Shown here: positions 36,515 through 46,627 of the stretch, piece by piece | Layout: every line of letters starts with the position of its first letter | How positions within the stretch are numbered: position 1 is the stretch's first letter | Assembly (NCBI RefSeq): GCF_000312665.1 | Contig: NZ_HF536772.1 | Location: forward strand, 560,798-624,797 | DNA: 64,000 bases | Origin: Rhizobium mesoamericanum STM3625 | GTDB taxonomy: Bacteria; Pseudomonadota; Alphaproteobacteria; Rhizobiales; Rhizobiaceae | Reading direction: 5' to 3' | Made by a program: the position numbers and the translations under genes | The notes under the pieces: model-generated | Databases searched by the model: none | What the model was told of the DNA's origin: nothing | The model's input: the letters and a program-made list of their open reading frames with translations, nothing else

Positions 36515-36561
36515 TGGAGCGCCCGATTGCGGCATAAGGTATATCGCGGTAAGGAAACGGC

Positions 36562-37323
36562 ATGAGCGAAACGAGCCTTGCCATCACGAAATTCAGCGAT
36601 CTCGCCAACCCCACGCGGTTTCTGGCGCTGGCTGCACGCATCCTTCCCTGGATGGCCGGTTTCACGGCCCTCTGTTTTATCATGGGGCTGTATCTCAGCT
36701 TCACGACCGAAGGCGACTACCAGCAAGGAGAAACGGTTCGCATCATGTATATCCACGTGCCGACCGCGTGGCTGGCGATGATGGGCTATACGATCATGAG
36801 TCTCTCAGCGATCGGCACGCTGGTCTGGCGCCACCCGCTGGCGGATGTATCGGCGAAGGCCGCCGCCCCACTCGGCGCCGCCTTCACGCTGATTGCCCTG
36901 GTGACAGGATCCTTATGGGGCAAGCCGATGTGGGGTACCTGGTGGGTCTGGGACGCAAGGCTAACATCCGTTTTCATCCTGTTCCTTATGTATCTCGGAC
37001 TCATCGCCCTTAATCGCGCGATCGACGACCCTTCGAAGGCCGCCCGCGTCAGTGCCGTCCTCATCCTCGTTGGCTTCGTCAACATCCCGATTATCAAGTT
37101 CTCGGTCGACTGGTGGAACACCTTGCATCAGTCCGCGAGCGTTCTGCGCCTCGGCGGCCCCGCTATCGATCCGGAGTTTCTGCGGCCACTGCTGGTGATG
37201 GCGGTTGCATTCACCGCGCTCTTTTTCACGTTGCACATCATGGCCATGCGCAACGAAATCTGGCGTCGCCGCGTCGCGGCACAACGCCGCATGGCGGCCC
37301 GCCTAGCGAATCGCGAGGGATAG
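36562..37323 (+). CDS. ccmC: Cytochrome c biogenesis haem-handling protein CcmC
   Basis: 253 aa, six helices. The tryptophan-rich [10 protein letters not shown] (about residues 126-135) within [11 protein letters not shown] is the haem-binding WWD domain, and flanking periplasmic His residues (YIHVPTAW and TLHQSASV) are the expected axial ligands. CcmC attaches haem to CcmE. It starts 47 nt after ccmB and stops 2 nt before ccmD. A full-length and typical member. Confidence 0.96.
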   Translation: MSETSLAITKFSDLANPTRFLALAARILPWMAGFTALCFIMGLYLSFTTEGDYQQGETVRIMYIHVPTAWLAMMGYTIMSLSAIGTLVWRHPLADVSAKAAAPLGAAFTLIALVTGSLWGKPMWGTWWVWDARLTSVFILFLMYLGLIALNRAIDDPSKAARVSAVLILVGFVNIPIIKFSVDWWNTLHQSASVLRLGGPAIDPEFLRPLLVMAVAFTALFFTLHIMAMRNEIWRRRVAAQRRMAARLANREG

Positions 37324-37325
37324 CC

Positions 37326-37493
37326 ATGACACACACTTTCTATGTCTATGGCTCCTACGGCTTCGCCGCGCTTGTTACCGTGGCGGTCACCCTTTGGACC
37401 TGGGCAGACGGGCGCGCTCGCCGCAACGAACTTGCAGCCCTTGAGGCTTCCGGGATCCGCCGCCGCTCGACAAGAGCAAAGGATGGCGAATGA
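37326..37493 (+). CDS. ccmD: Haem exporter small membrane protein CcmD
   Basis: 55 aa from ATG 37326, between ccmC and ccmG. One hydrophobic helix (about residues 7-26, [19 protein letters not shown]) and a basic cytoplasmic tail match CcmD, which stabilises the CcmABC-CcmE complex. The sequence [11 protein letters not shown] is the typical N-terminal part of the family. It overlaps ccmG by ATGA at 37490-37493. Confidence 0.92.
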   Translation: MTHTFYVYGSYGFAALVTVAVTLWTWADGRARRNELAALEASGIRRRSTRAKDGE

Positions 37494-38095
37494 GTCCCGC
37501 GCCTGAAACGAGCCCCGCCAAGCGCCGATTCGGACGCTATGCCGTCGCCTTGATCCCTTTGGTGGTCTTTGCCGGCATCGCAGCGACCGCGGCCAAGATG
37601 CTTTACGATCAGGATGTCCACGGCAAAGATATCTCGGAAATCCCCTCGGCGCTCATCGGCACGAAAGCGCCGACGTTGAACCTGCCGCCGCTCGAAGGCG
37701 CCAACCGGCCGGCCATGACCGACAGTGCCATCAAGGGAAAACTGACGCTCGTCAACGTCTTTGCCTCGTGGTGCGTTCCTTGTCGAGAAGAGCATCCGAT
37801 CTTGATGGAACTGGCAAAGGACAGCCGCCTCAACGTGGTTGCCATCAACTACAAGGATAAGAACGACAACGCGCTTCGCTTCCTCGGCGAACTCGGCAAT
37901 CCCTTTGCCGCCATCGGTGTTGATCCCAAGGGACAGGCAGCCATCGATTGGGGTGTCTACGGCATCCCGGAAAGCTATCTCGTCGCTCCTGACGGCACGA
38001 TCCTCTACAAGAGGGTCGGCCCGTTCGACGATATCAGTTTGAAGGAAGGTCTCTTCCCCGCCATGGAAAAGGCGCTCGGCAAGCCGGCTTCGTGA
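37490..38095 (+). CDS. ccmG: Thiol:disulfide interchange protein CcmG/DsbE
   Basis: 201 aa. One N-terminal membrane anchor (about residues 16-38), then a periplasmic thioredoxin fold with WCVPC (Trp94, Cys95, Cys98) and the cis-Pro loop YGIPESYLV. It keeps apocytochrome c cysteines reduced for haem attachment. Last gene of the cluster here; ccmE, ccmF and ccmH are not in the window and probably sit in a separate cyc locus, as in rhizobia. Its stop abuts the convergent DUF2585 stop. Confidence 0.95.
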   Translation: MSPAPETSPAKRRFGRYAVALIPLVVFAGIAATAAKMLYDQDVHGKDISEIPSALIGTKAPTLNLPPLEGANRPAMTDSAIKGKLTLVNVFASWCVPCREEHPILMELAKDSRLNVVAINYKDKNDNALRFLGELGNPFAAIGVDPKGQAAIDWGVYGIPESYLVAPDGTILYKRVGPFDDISLKEGLFPAMEKALGKPAS

Positions 38096-38683
38096 TCAGA
38101 TCGCGCTTTGCCAGGTCTTGATCGCATCGACCGGCCAGATCAGCATCAGCACGTTAAGCGTCAGGTTGTCGCGGATCAGGTAACCGGTCAAAAGCTCGAA
38201 GAAGATCGCGATGGCCACCGTCAACGCAACCGGGGCCCGCGAGGCGAACACAAAGCCTACCATCATGAACACCGTGTCCATCAACGAATTGATGATGCTG
38301 TCGCCGTAATAATCGAGCGAGATCGTTACCGAACGATAGCGATCGATGATGATTGGCGAATTCTCCAGCAGCTCCCATCCGGACTCGATGACCAGCGCCA
38401 GCAGCAGGCGGGCCGCCAACGGTTTTCCGCGCAGCACGAGATGGGTCACGCCATAAAAGATAAACCCATGAATGATATGCGAGGGCGTGTACCAGTCCGA
38501 CAGGTGCTGGGAATTGCCGCTGGATTTGACGACACCTTCCCACAGTTTGACATAGCCGCAGGTGCAGATCGGCGTGCGGCCCATCAGATATTCGACGACC
38601 ACCTGCGCCAAAAGAACAAGTAGGCAGGCAACAAACCAGAACGTCTGATGCCGAACCCTGGTCTGCGTCTCTGCGACTGTCAC
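38096..38683 (-). CDS. UPF0314/DUF2585 membrane protein
   Basis: 195 aa with a GTG start at 38683 that overlaps the yciB stop by GTGA. Five to six hydrophobic helices. The segments [20 protein letters not shown] and [17 protein letters not shown] are the DUF2585 signature, including two Cys. The family is alphaproteobacterial and of unknown function. Pairing with yciB suggests a shared inner-membrane role, but this is inference. Confidence 0.88.
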   Translation of the reverse strand: MTVAETQTRVRHQTFWFVACLLVLLAQVVVEYLMGRTPICTCGYVKLWEGVVKSSGNSQHLSDWYTPSHIIHGFIFYGVTHLVLRGKPLAARLLLALVIESGWELLENSPIIIDRYRSVTISLDYYGDSIINSLMDTVFMMVGFVFASRAPVALTVAIAIFFELLTGYLIRDNLTLNVLMLIWPVDAIKTWQSAI

Positions 38684-39324
38684 TTCTCAGCCTCTCCAGC
38701 CGGCGTCACCGTGTGCTTCATGATGAGGGGCATCTGCGCCATCGTGAAGATGATGGTGATCGGCATGGTGCCCCAAACCTTGAAGGCAACCCAGAAATCA
38801 TCGGAGAAATTGCGCCAGACGACCTCGTTTAACACAGCGAGGAAGAGGAAGAAGATGCCCCAGCGGATCGTCAGCTTGCGCCACCCCTCGGCGTCAAGCT
38901 GAAAGGCCGCGTTGAAGACGTAGCCGAGCAACGATTTGCCGAAAGCGAGACCCCCAAGCAGCGCAACACCGAAAAGCGCGTTGACGATGGTCGGCTTCAT
39001 CTTGATGAAGGTCTCATTCTGCAGGTAGATCGACAGCGATCCGAAGATCACGACCACGATACCCGACACGAAGGGCATGATTGGAAGATGCCCGAGTACG
39101 ACCTTCGAAACGACCAGCGAGAGCACCGTCGCCGCCATGAAGAGGGCCGTTGCGACGAACAGTGGCCCGCCAAGCTCCGAAAGGGCCGGAAACCGCTCGA
39201 CCAGCCATGCGCCGCGCAGGTTGGCGAAGAAGAAGATCAGCAGCGGGCCAAGCTCCAGCGCCAACTTCAGCATCGGGTGATGCCGGTCGGCCGCGCTTGG
39301 GGTGATATCGCTCTCTGTCGTCAT
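38680..39324 (-). CDS. yciB: Inner membrane-spanning protein YciB (septation protein A)
   Basis: 214 aa with five or more hydrophobic helices. [11 protein letters not shown] and [23 protein letters not shown] segments fit the YciB/IspZ family; the [16 protein letters not shown] stretch near the C-terminus is characteristic. Deletion in some bacteria disturbs septation and membrane synthesis. The gene overlaps the following DUF2585 gene by GTGA, and ftsY ends 64 nt upstream on the same strand, so they may share a transcript. Confidence 0.9.
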   Translation of the reverse strand: MTTESDITPSAADRHHPMLKLALELGPLLIFFFANLRGAWLVERFPALSELGGPLFVATALFMAATVLSLVVSKVVLGHLPIMPFVSGIVVVIFGSLSIYLQNETFIKMKPTIVNALFGVALLGGLAFGKSLLGYVFNAAFQLDAEGWRKLTIRWGIFFLFLAVLNEVVWRNFSDDFWVAFKVWGTMPITIIFTMAQMPLIMKHTVTPAGEAEK

Positions 39325-39388
39325 TCTATCTCAAATCCGTTTGTGCCACACGAGACGCTTGCCTGTGCTTGTCGGCATATCTGTGGCA

Positions 39389-40963
39389 TTATTGGCCGAG
39401 CCCGGCAATGGCGTGCGCGAAATCCTCGGCCTCGAAAGGTTCGAGATCTTCGACGCCTTCGCCGACGCCGATGAAATAGACCGGCAGCTTGTGCTTGGCG
39501 GAGATCGCCACCAGGATGCCACCCCGCGCCGTGCCGTCGAGCTTCGTCATGATCAGGCCGTTGACACCGGCGACGTTGCGGAAGATCTCCACCTGCGACA
39601 GGGCGTTCTGCCCCGTCGTCGCATCGAGCGTTTGCAGCACCGTATGCGGCGCATCCGGATCGAGCTTGCCAAGAACACGAACGATCTTCTCGAGTTCGGC
39701 CATCAGCTCCGCCTTGTTCTGCAGGCGACCGGCCGTATCGATGATCAACACATCGCACTTTTTCGCCTTGGCCTGCTCGAATGCATCATAGGCGAGACCC
39801 GCCGCATCTGCACCGAGCTTGGTACCGATGAACTGCGAGTTGGTGCGTTCGGCCCAGATTTTCAGCTGCTCGATGGCAGCGGCGCGGAATGTATCGCCAG
39901 CAGCCACCATCACCTTTAGGCCGGCGCCAGACAGCTTCGCCGCTAACTTGCCGATCGTCGTCGTCTTGCCGGTTCCGTTGACGCCGACGACGAGGATGAC
40001 GTGCGGCTTATGGCTGAGATCGAGCTGCAACGGCTTGGCAACTGGCTTCAGCACCTTGGCGATCTCGCTTGCCATGATGCGGCTGACATCTTCGCCCGTC
40101 ACGTCCTTGCCATAGCGCTCAGAGGCTAGCGTATCGGTGACCCGCATTGCCGTTTCGACGCCAAGATCCGCTTGGATCAGCAGATCCTCGAGATCCTGCA
40201 GCGTATCGTCGTCGAGCTTGCGTTTGGTGAAGAGGGCGGCAATCTGACCGGTGAGCTGCGACGAGGTGCGGGCAAGGCCGGCGCGTAGGCGCTGGAACCA
40301 TGAGAGTTTTAGCGCTGGCACCAGAGACGCGGCCTCGGAAGCCGCGGGGCCGGTGGCGAATCCCTTCGGAAGGACCGGAGCGGCGGGGGTGTCGCTCGAG
40401 ACGTCGTCGTGCTCCGCCGGTGAAGGTATTTCTTGCTCGGCCTGAGAGGCCCGATCGGTCAGGGGCTGCTGCTCCGCATCGGCTTCCGCTGCAAGCTCTG
40501 CAGCCGATATCACTTCGGTTTCGGCATCGGATGCTGCTTCCGAGACTTCTTCCTCTGCCTGTTCGCCGACTTCCGGCGGCAGGACGGGAATCGTCTCTCC
40601 CAGCGCGCTTTCAGAAAGAGTATCGACCTCGGCTTCCGCTTCAAGCGGAGAGAGCGGCACCACGCCTACATTGCTCGTCTGCACCTCAGAGGGCACGATC
40701 TCTGAAACGTCGTCCTCATTAGCGAGCGCTTCGGCCCGCTCGGCAAGCTCCTCAAGGGTATCTTGGCCTACGTCATCGGCGGGACCGCCAGCAGTATCCA
40801 TCTCCTCTGCCAGAACCGGGTCGGCGGCAACAGGAAGGTTCTCTTCGCGCGAACGTGGCTCCAGCTCCGATTCGAGCGCCTTTGTCTCGTCCGGCTCCGG
40901 CGCCCGCTCCTCCTCAGGCTTCGGGCCGAAGGTGAAGACCTTTTTGATGAAATTGAACGCCAT
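39389..40963 (-). CDS. ftsY: Signal recognition particle receptor FtsY
   Basis: 524 aa. The first 210 residues are a long acidic, low-complexity A domain rich in Glu, Asp and Ala. The NG domain follows from about residue 220: GTP-binding loop GVNGTGKTT (327-335), DTAGRLQNKAELM (G3) and TKLDGTARGG (G4-G5). FtsY docks SRP-bound ribosomes at the membrane; Ffh is encoded 6 kb away on the other strand. The A domain is longer than in E. coli (about 197 aa) by little. Confidence 0.97.
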   Translation of the reverse strand: MAFNFIKKVFTFGPKPEEERAPEPDETKALESELEPRSREENLPVAADPVLAEEMDTAGGPADDVGQDTLEELAERAEALANEDDVSEIVPSEVQTSNVGVVPLSPLEAEAEVDTLSESALGETIPVLPPEVGEQAEEEVSEAASDAETEVISAAELAAEADAEQQPLTDRASQAEQEIPSPAEHDDVSSDTPAAPVLPKGFATGPAASEAASLVPALKLSWFQRLRAGLARTSSQLTGQIAALFTKRKLDDDTLQDLEDLLIQADLGVETAMRVTDTLASERYGKDVTGEDVSRIMASEIAKVLKPVAKPLQLDLSHKPHVILVVGVNGTGKTTTIGKLAAKLSGAGLKVMVAAGDTFRAAAIEQLKIWAERTNSQFIGTKLGADAAGLAYDAFEQAKAKKCDVLIIDTAGRLQNKAELMAELEKIVRVLGKLDPDAPHTVLQTLDATTGQNALSQVEIFRNVAGVNGLIMTKLDGTARGGILVAISAKHKLPVYFIGVGEGVEDLEPFEAEDFAHAIAGLGQ

Positions 40964-40978
40964 GAGGATTCCGTAAAT

Positions 40979-42253
40979 TCAGGCCGCGTCGGCGGCCGTC
41001 AATTGCATGTCGAGGTGTTTGCCGTTGTGCCCGGTAATAATCGCCTGCACGAAGCTGCGAGGTGCCAGACCCACCGCCGCGACAAGCGTGAAATTCTCCG
41101 TATGCGCCAAACCGTTGTTTTCCACCAGCAGCCATTGCTGCGTTCCGACCATCCCGTCGAGATGGGACTGATGTAGGCGATGTCCAGTGGCGCGGAGTCG
41201 CGCCGCCCGTTCCTTGACCAGCACACGATCGAGCTGCGGCATGCGCGCGGCAGGCGTTCCCGGTCGCGGGCTATAGGGAAAGACGTGGAGATGGGCGATA
41301 TTGGCCTCTTCCGCCAGGCGTACTGCATTGGCGAACATCGCTTCGCTCTCGGTCGGAAAGCCGGCGATCATGTCAGCACCGAAGCTCATCTCCGGTCGCA
41401 GGCGACGCACGTCGTTGACGAAAGCCAAGGCATCCGCGCTCGAGTGGCGGCGCTTCATCCGCTTCAAGATCATGTCGTCGCCATGCTGAAGCGAAAGATG
41501 AAGATGCGACATGAACCGGACCTCATCAGCGATCAGATCGAGCAGATGTTTGTCCGCCTCGATGCTATCGATCGATGAAAGCCTCAGGCGGCGAATATCG
41601 GGCACCTGTTTCAGAAGCGTCTTCGCAAGCAACCCGAGCGTCGGCTCACCGGGCAGGTCGGCGCCATAGCTGGTTGCGTCGACTCCGGTCAGCACAATCT
41701 CCCGGTAGCCGCTTTCGACGAGCTTGCGCGCCTGGTCAACGACCGCCCCCATCGGCACGGAGCGCGAATTGCCACGGCCATAGGGAATGATGCAGAAAGT
41801 GCAACGGTGGTCGCAACCATTCTGGACTTGGATGAAAGCCCGCACATGACCATCGATGTGCTTGACCATCTGTGGCGCCGTCTGGCGCACGCTCATGATG
41901 TCGTTGACGCGCAGCTTCTCTTCCGCCGAAACTCCGAAATCCGGCAGAGCGCGATAGGAAGCGCTCTTCAGTTTCTCCTCGTTGCCGAGGACGGCATCGA
42001 CCTCGGCCATGTCGGCGAAAGCCTTTTTTTCCGTCTGGGCCGCACAACCGGTCACGATGATTCGGGCATGCGGATTGTCGCGCCGAGCACGTCGGATCGC
42101 CTGGCGAGCCTGCCGCACAGCTTCCCCGGTAACAGCACAGGTGTTCACGAGGATGGCATTGTTGAGCCCGGCCTTTTCGGCCTCCGTCCGCATCACTTCG
42201 GATTCGTACGTATTGAGACGACAGCCGAAAGTGATGACCTCGACGCCGCTCAC
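40979..42253 (-). CDS. mtaB: tRNA t6A37 methylthiotransferase MtaB
   Basis: 424 aa from GTG 42253, which overlaps the dapF stop (GTGA) and has a GGA-rich site before it; the ORF runs further upstream to 42328 but homology begins at [15 protein letters not shown]-terminal cluster Cys11, Cys39 (VNTCAV) and Cys70 (VTGCAAQ); radical-SAM Cys147, Cys151 and Cys154 (CDHRCTFC). This matches MtaB/MiaB-type enzymes that add a methylthio group to t6A at position 37. Part of an operon with dapF and ftsY. Confidence 0.93.
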   Translation of the reverse strand: MSGVEVITFGCRLNTYESEVMRTEAEKAGLNNAILVNTCAVTGEAVRQARQAIRRARRDNPHARIIVTGCAAQTEKKAFADMAEVDAVLGNEEKLKSASYRALPDFGVSAEEKLRVNDIMSVRQTAPQMVKHIDGHVRAFIQVQNGCDHRCTFCIIPYGRGNSRSVPMGAVVDQARKLVESGYREIVLTGVDATSYGADLPGEPTLGLLAKTLLKQVPDIRRLRLSSIDSIEADKHLLDLIADEVRFMSHLHLSLQHGDDMILKRMKRRHSSADALAFVNDVRRLRPEMSFGADMIAGFPTESEAMFANAVRLAEEANIAHLHVFPYSPRPGTPAARMPQLDRVLVKERAARLRATGHRLHQSHLDGMVGTQQWLLVENNGLAHTENFTLVAAVGLAPRSFVQAIITGHNGKHLDMQLTAADAA

Positions 42254-43164
42254 CGTGCTTCCGCTCCATGCGCCGCATCGCGCGACCAAGCACCCGTCGA
42301 CGGATCGAGCGTCCCTGACCATTCCCATTCGGCCGGACCCGTCATGATGACGTGCCCGTCGCGTTCACGCCATTCGATCGTCAGAACACCCTGGTTAGGG
42401 CTGCTTGCAACCTTCACCGCGACCTCGCGCCCGGTCCGTCGGGTGCGAGCGGCGGAAACGGCCGTCGCACAAGCGGCAGAACCGCAGGCTAGCGTCAATC
42501 CCGCGCCCCGCTCCCAGGTACGAGTCGTGATCGAACTTTGAGAAGTGACTTGAGCCAGTGTAATGTTGGCACGCTCGGGAAACATCGGATGGTTTTCAAG
42601 CAGCGGTCCAAAGCGGCCGAGATCGAATGACATCGGATCGCGGTCAACCCAGAAGATCGCATGCGGATTGCCCATCGACGCGACGGAGGGCGAATGCAGC
42701 ACGGGATTGTCGATAGGCCCGATCTGCAGCTCGATGCGGCTGGTATCTTGGAACTCTTCGGCAAGCGGGATCTTGTCCCACTCGAAGACCGGCTTGCCCA
42801 TATCGACGGAGATCGTCCCGTCCTCGTGCTCAATAGCATTCAGAATGCCTGCCACCGTCTGAAAGGTATACACTTTCTTTCCGGTTTCGGAAGCAAGCGC
42901 CTGTACGACACAGCGCGTGCCGTTGCCGCAGGCCTGCGCCTTCGAGCCGTCCGAATTGAGGATATCGATCCAGGCATCAGTACCCGCCGCCTTCGGGTCG
43001 TGAATCGCCATGATCTGGTCGAACTGCGTATCCGGCCCGGCATTCAACGCGATCGCAGCGGCAGGCGTCACTCTGTCGCCACGGCCGCGCATATCAACGA
43101 CCAGGATCTTGTTGCCAAGCCCGTTCATCTTCGCGAATTCGACCGTTGCGCTCATAGGTATCAT
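42250..43164 (-). CDS. dapF: Diaminopimelate epimerase
   Basis: 304 aa from ATG 43164; ATG 43155 is an alternative. The two catalytic Cys are Cys79 (ACGNGTRC) and Cys227 (LACGSAAC), and NGLGNKI near the start is conserved. It converts LL- to meso-diaminopimelate for lysine and peptidoglycan synthesis. It is the first gene of the dapF-mtaB-ftsY run and diverges from the EF-G-like gene, whose start is 191 nt away. Confidence 0.96.
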   Translation of the reverse strand: MIPMSATVEFAKMNGLGNKILVVDMRGRGDRVTPAAAIALNAGPDTQFDQIMAIHDPKAAGTDAWIDILNSDGSKAQACGNGTRCVVQALASETGKKVYTFQTVAGILNAIEHEDGTISVDMGKPVFEWDKIPLAEEFQDTSRIELQIGPIDNPVLHSPSVASMGNPHAIFWVDRDPMSFDLGRFGPLLENHPMFPERANITLAQVTSQSSITTRTWERGAGLTLACGSAACATAVSAARTRRTGREVAVKVASSPNQGVLTIEWRERDGHVIMTGPAEWEWSGTLDPSTGAWSRDAAHGAEAR

Positions 43165-43355
43165 GTCCGTCTCTGTCTGCGTTGTATATGGCGGAAATGC
43201 CGAGGAATTACCAGTGGCTTGACGGACCCGAGCACTGCGACACATTCATGGAGAGCCATTCCGAAGCCTCAAGTGATCGCAACTATCTGGCGCTTTTCTT
43301 CGCTTGGAGGCATTCTTTGGTCTCGGATGCGTGCTTTTGGCAGGGAGGATCGCCG

Positions 43356-45314
43356 ATGCGCTGCTTCACCGTACTTGGGCCCTCGCAGACGGGCAAAACG
43401 ACACTCGTCGCAAAGCTGGCCTCGCTCGAGGGAATGCCCAGAAAGTCAGCCTCTCCATACGGAACAAGCCTCACAGAGTTCGATTTCAAGAACGAATCAT
43501 GGTGTGCAATCGATACGCCCGGGGCAAACGAGGCTCTCGCCCTCGCCCAGGATGCCCTGCTCGCTAGCGACGCCTGTATTCTTTGCATTTCGCCGACACC
43601 TGACGATGCCGTGTTGACCGCGCCCTACCTGCGCGCAATCGAGGCCTCGGGCACACCTTGCCTGGTCTTCATCAACAGGATAGACGAGCCGCGCGGCCGA
43701 TTGCGCGACGTCATCGCCGCTCTTCAGACCTATTCCAACCATCCCCTTGTCCTGCGGCAGGTCCCGATCCGCGAGGGCGACACGATTGTCGGCAGCTGCG
43801 ACCTCATTTCCGAACGCGCTTGGCGCTACCGGGAGGGGCAGCCCTCGGCACTCATCGAACTGCCGCCGGATACCATCGAGCGCGAGCACGAGGCGCGGTC
43901 AGAGATGCTGGAGCAGCTTTCGGAGTTCGACGACTGGCTGCTGGAGGAGCTAATCGAGGACCGCGAACCAGCAAGTGATACAATATTTGCAATCTCCTCA
44001 CGCATTCTTAAAGAAAATCGAGTCATCCCCGTGCTGTTCGGTGCCGCCTCGCACAGCAACGGCATCATGCGCCTAATGAAGGCCCTTCGCCACGAGGCGC
44101 CACCGGCAGCAGCGCTGCGGAAGAGGCTCGCTGGAAGTTCCGCCGCACAGGAGACGGCAATTTCCGCCGCGAGTTTCCACGCCTACCACAGGGCCAACGT
44201 CGGCAAGACAGTGCTCATACGCGCGTTTGCAGATGGCTTGAAGCAGGGTGCCTCCCTCGGCGGCGGTACTCTGGGTCCCTTGCAGGAGGCCGGCAGCGGA
44301 AAACCAATCGGCGGCACTGTGCAGGCAGGGAGTGTGTTTGCCGCTCTGAAATCGGATCATCTGCCCGCACCCGCCCTGCTGACGCAGTCGGCCAGCGTCG
44401 GCCCCCCAGACTGGACTACACCGCCGACACCGATGCTGGAGAGAATTCTCATTCCCGGCAGTGAGCGTGACGAAACCAAGCTCTCGGCAACACTGGCGAA
44501 ACTGGCGGAAACCGATCGCGGCCTGAAGGTGATGCAGGAGGAAGGCACCGGTGCAGCATTGATCTGCGCTCAGGGACCGGTCCATCTGCGCGATCTACGA
44601 AAGACGCTGTTGGAGGTCTTTCGGGTAGAGGTGTCCGAACGGGCACCAAACCCCGTCTACCGGGAAACCATTTCCAAGCCCTCGGACGTGAGATACCGGC
44701 ACCGCAAGCAAACGGGCGGAGCCGGCCAATTCGCCGATGTGCAGCTTAGCGTCCGACCGAACGAGCGCGGCCAGGGCTTCACGTTCGGCGAAAGCGTCAA
44801 GGGCGGTACCGTGCCGCGAAACTATATACCGGCCGTCGAGGCCGGTGCCCGCGAAGCTATGGAAAAGGGGCCGCTCGGCTTCCAGGTCATCGACGTAGAT
44901 GTGACATTAACAGACGGCCAGTATCACTCGGTCGACAGCTCCGATTTCGCCTTCCGTGCGGCGGGAAAGATGGGTGTCAAGCAGGCACTGTCGCAGGCAT
45001 CCGCCGTTCTCATGCAGCCTGTCATCAGGGTCGATATCCACATCCCCTCGGTCTATTCCGGCGGCATGGTGACGCTCGTCTCCTCGCTCAAAGGACAGGT
45101 GCTCGGCTTCGACCGAGACGAGAATGCGAAGGGTTGGGACGTGTTCCGAGCACTAGTACCGGGCGGTGTACTGGAAGAGTTGGCACGGTCCCTGAAATCC
45201 GCGACCCAGGGCATCGGCCATTTCTCGAAGACGTTCGATCATTTCGAGGAGCTTTACGGCAAGGAGGCCGACACCATCATCAATACGCATGGTTCAGGGG
45301 CTCAGTCGCACTGA
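43356..45314 (+). CDS. Elongation factor G-like protein (EF-G paralogue)
   Basis: 652 aa from ATG 43356, preceded by GGGAGG; the frame runs 58 codons further but without homology. G1 is GPSQTGKTT (residues 8-16), G3 is DTPG (53-56) and G4 is NRID (107-110), instead of the usual NKxD. Only about 37 residues separate G1 and G3, far fewer than in true EF-G, so the switch I effector region looks missing. Domains III-V follow with FGESVKGGTVPRNYIPAVEAG and GGMVTLVSSLKGQVLGF. Family TIGR-style EF-G-like proteins exist widely; their role is unclear. It is not the cell's main EF-G (about 700 aa). Confidence 0.88.
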   Translation: MRCFTVLGPSQTGKTTLVAKLASLEGMPRKSASPYGTSLTEFDFKNESWCAIDTPGANEALALAQDALLASDACILCISPTPDDAVLTAPYLRAIEASGTPCLVFINRIDEPRGRLRDVIAALQTYSNHPLVLRQVPIREGDTIVGSCDLISERAWRYREGQPSALIELPPDTIEREHEARSEMLEQLSEFDDWLLEELIEDREPASDTIFAISSRILKENRVIPVLFGAASHSNGIMRLMKALRHEAPPAAALRKRLAGSSAAQETAISAASFHAYHRANVGKTVLIRAFADGLKQGASLGGGTLGPLQEAGSGKPIGGTVQAGSVFAALKSDHLPAPALLTQSASVGPPDWTTPPTPMLERILIPGSERDETKLSATLAKLAETDRGLKVMQEEGTGAALICAQGPVHLRDLRKTLLEVFRVEVSERAPNPVYRETISKPSDVRYRHRKQTGGAGQFADVQLSVRPNERGQGFTFGESVKGGTVPRNYIPAVEAGAREAMEKGPLGFQVIDVDVTLTDGQYHSVDSSDFAFRAAGKMGVKQALSQASAVLMQPVIRVDIHIPSVYSGGMVTLVSSLKGQVLGFDRDENAKGWDVFRALVPGGVLEELARSLKSATQGIGHFSKTFDHFEELYGKEADTIINTHGSGAQSH

Positions 45315-45317
45315 TTC

Positions 45318-46322
45318 TCATGCGACCGGCACGTCAAAGACCTCGCCCGCCCTGAGCGGCCGAAACCGCTCAGGTGAGACGCTGTGATCGGCCATGGCTG
45401 CCTTCAGTGCCTTGACCGGCGCATCGATCGCCTCGTCCGTCAGCTGGAACGTGGCGAAGTGGTGCCCGGCAACATAGGCGGCGTTGGCAAGCTGCATTCC
45501 CATCACCGCTTCTTGAGGGTTCTGATGCTGACCCTTCATGAACCAGCGCGGTTCATAGGCTCCGAACGGCAGGACGGCGAGGCGAAAGGCGCCATGCTTC
45601 TGTTGAGCGGCCTTGTAGTTGACGCCGCCGTGAAAGCCGGTATCCCCGACATGATAGATCTTCCCTGCCGGTGTCGACAGGACGAAGGCCGCCCATAGCG
45701 CCATGCGCCGATCCCCGGTACCGCGCGCCGACCAATGATGGGCAGGCTCGGCGTCGATCCTGATGCCGGCAAAAGGAATGCGCTCGCCCCAATCCAGCGC
45801 CGTAACCTGAATGGTAGGAACGGCGCGACGAATGATCGTATCGTTGCCAAGCGGCGTTACGACATGCGGCCGATGTCTTTCCTGTAACCGCTTGAGTGTC
45901 GTGATATCGAGGTGATCGTAATGGTTATGCGAAACGAGCACGAGATCGATCGGCGGCAGGTCGTCAAACGCGATCCCGGGCGCCACAACGCGCTTGGGTC
46001 CGGCGAAGGCAAAGGGGCTGGCGCGGTCAGACCAGACGGGATCAGTCAGGATATTGAGCCCCGCGACCTGCACCAGCATCGTCGCATGGCCGACCATGGT
46101 CACCCGTAGAGCCTCGCCATCCACGCGCGCATCTGGCTTGGCTCGTACATAGGGACTCGGAACCAACCTCGGCCAGCGATCTCGGCCGCCGCCGAACTGC
46201 CATCGCATCAAGTCTCGAAAGCCGAGAGGCTCGATACCATCCGGATTGAAAAAATACGTGCCATCAAAATGATCGGAGACAGGCCCTTGATAGTAGGGAT
46301 TGCGTCGCTGGCCAGTGGGCAT
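45318..46322 (-). CDS. MBL-fold metallo-hydrolase (NAPE-PLD/UlaG-like)
   Basis: 334 aa. The zinc motif VSHNHYDHLD (HxHxDH with Asn between, about residues 130-139) is intact, further ligands are likely His193 or His194 (EPAHHWS) and Asp in VGDTGFHGG. GHATMLVQVAGLNILTDPVW is typical of the COG2220 group that includes N-acylphosphatidylethanolamine phospholipase D and UlaG-like lactonases. The substrate is unknown. No signal peptide; convergent with the EF-G-like gene with 3 nt between. Confidence 0.88.
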   Translation of the reverse strand: MPTGQRRNPYYQGPVSDHFDGTYFFNPDGIEPLGFRDLMRWQFGGGRDRWPRLVPSPYVRAKPDARVDGEALRVTMVGHATMLVQVAGLNILTDPVWSDRASPFAFAGPKRVVAPGIAFDDLPPIDLVLVSHNHYDHLDITTLKRLQERHRPHVVTPLGNDTIIRRAVPTIQVTALDWGERIPFAGIRIDAEPAHHWSARGTGDRRMALWAAFVLSTPAGKIYHVGDTGFHGGVNYKAAQQKHGAFRLAVLPFGAYEPRWFMKGQHQNPQEAVMGMQLANAAYVAGHHFATFQLTDEAIDAPVKALKAAMADHSVSPERFRPLRAGEVFDVPVA

Positions 46323-46627
46323 ACAGAAATATTCCGTTTGAACGAAAAACAGATCTGGGATTGGGCGCGTGCTTTTGAAAGATCCAAAGGCAGTCTTTTC
46401 TCGGCTTTCCCTTGACTCTCGGCCCGTTTTCCTGTTTACCGCCGCTCAATCTGCGACGAGCTTCAAGACTCGAGCCACCGACTGGGACCCGCAAAGGTAT
46501 AAAGAGATCCCGGAGGTCCACACCCGACAGCGCGATGCGCCCTCGGGTGCTTTTTGGCTTTGCGTCTTGTTTTCGTCAAGGAAAAGCACAAGGTTTCCGC
46601 CATCGCGGAAATCACAAGGAAGAGCCG
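46323..46627 (+). promoter_or_regulatory. Leader region of ffh
   Basis: 305 nt between the divergent MBL gene and ffh. It contains a TTGACT (46412-46417) that could be a -35 box, paired GGACC/GGTCC segments (46485-46489 and 46515-46519), and the terminator described separately at 46521-46555. It lacks the GGAAGCAGCC-type tip of 4.5S RNA, so it is not the SRP RNA gene. Confidence 0.5.
46521..46555 (+). terminator. Intrinsic terminator in the ffh leader (possible attenuator)
   Basis: CACCCGA (46521-46527) pairs with TCGGGTG (46543-46549) around a 15-nt loop that can itself pair (GCGC/GCGC), followed by C and five T. It lies 73 nt upstream of the ffh start on the same strand, with no gene on that strand before it in the gap. 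It may end a small RNA or attenuate ffh. Confidence 0.65.

Noticed and set aside
46323..46627. 4.5S (SRP) RNA gene next to ffh
   Set aside because: The conserved GGAAGCAGCC-type tip and symmetric loop are absent; only a leader terminator is seen.
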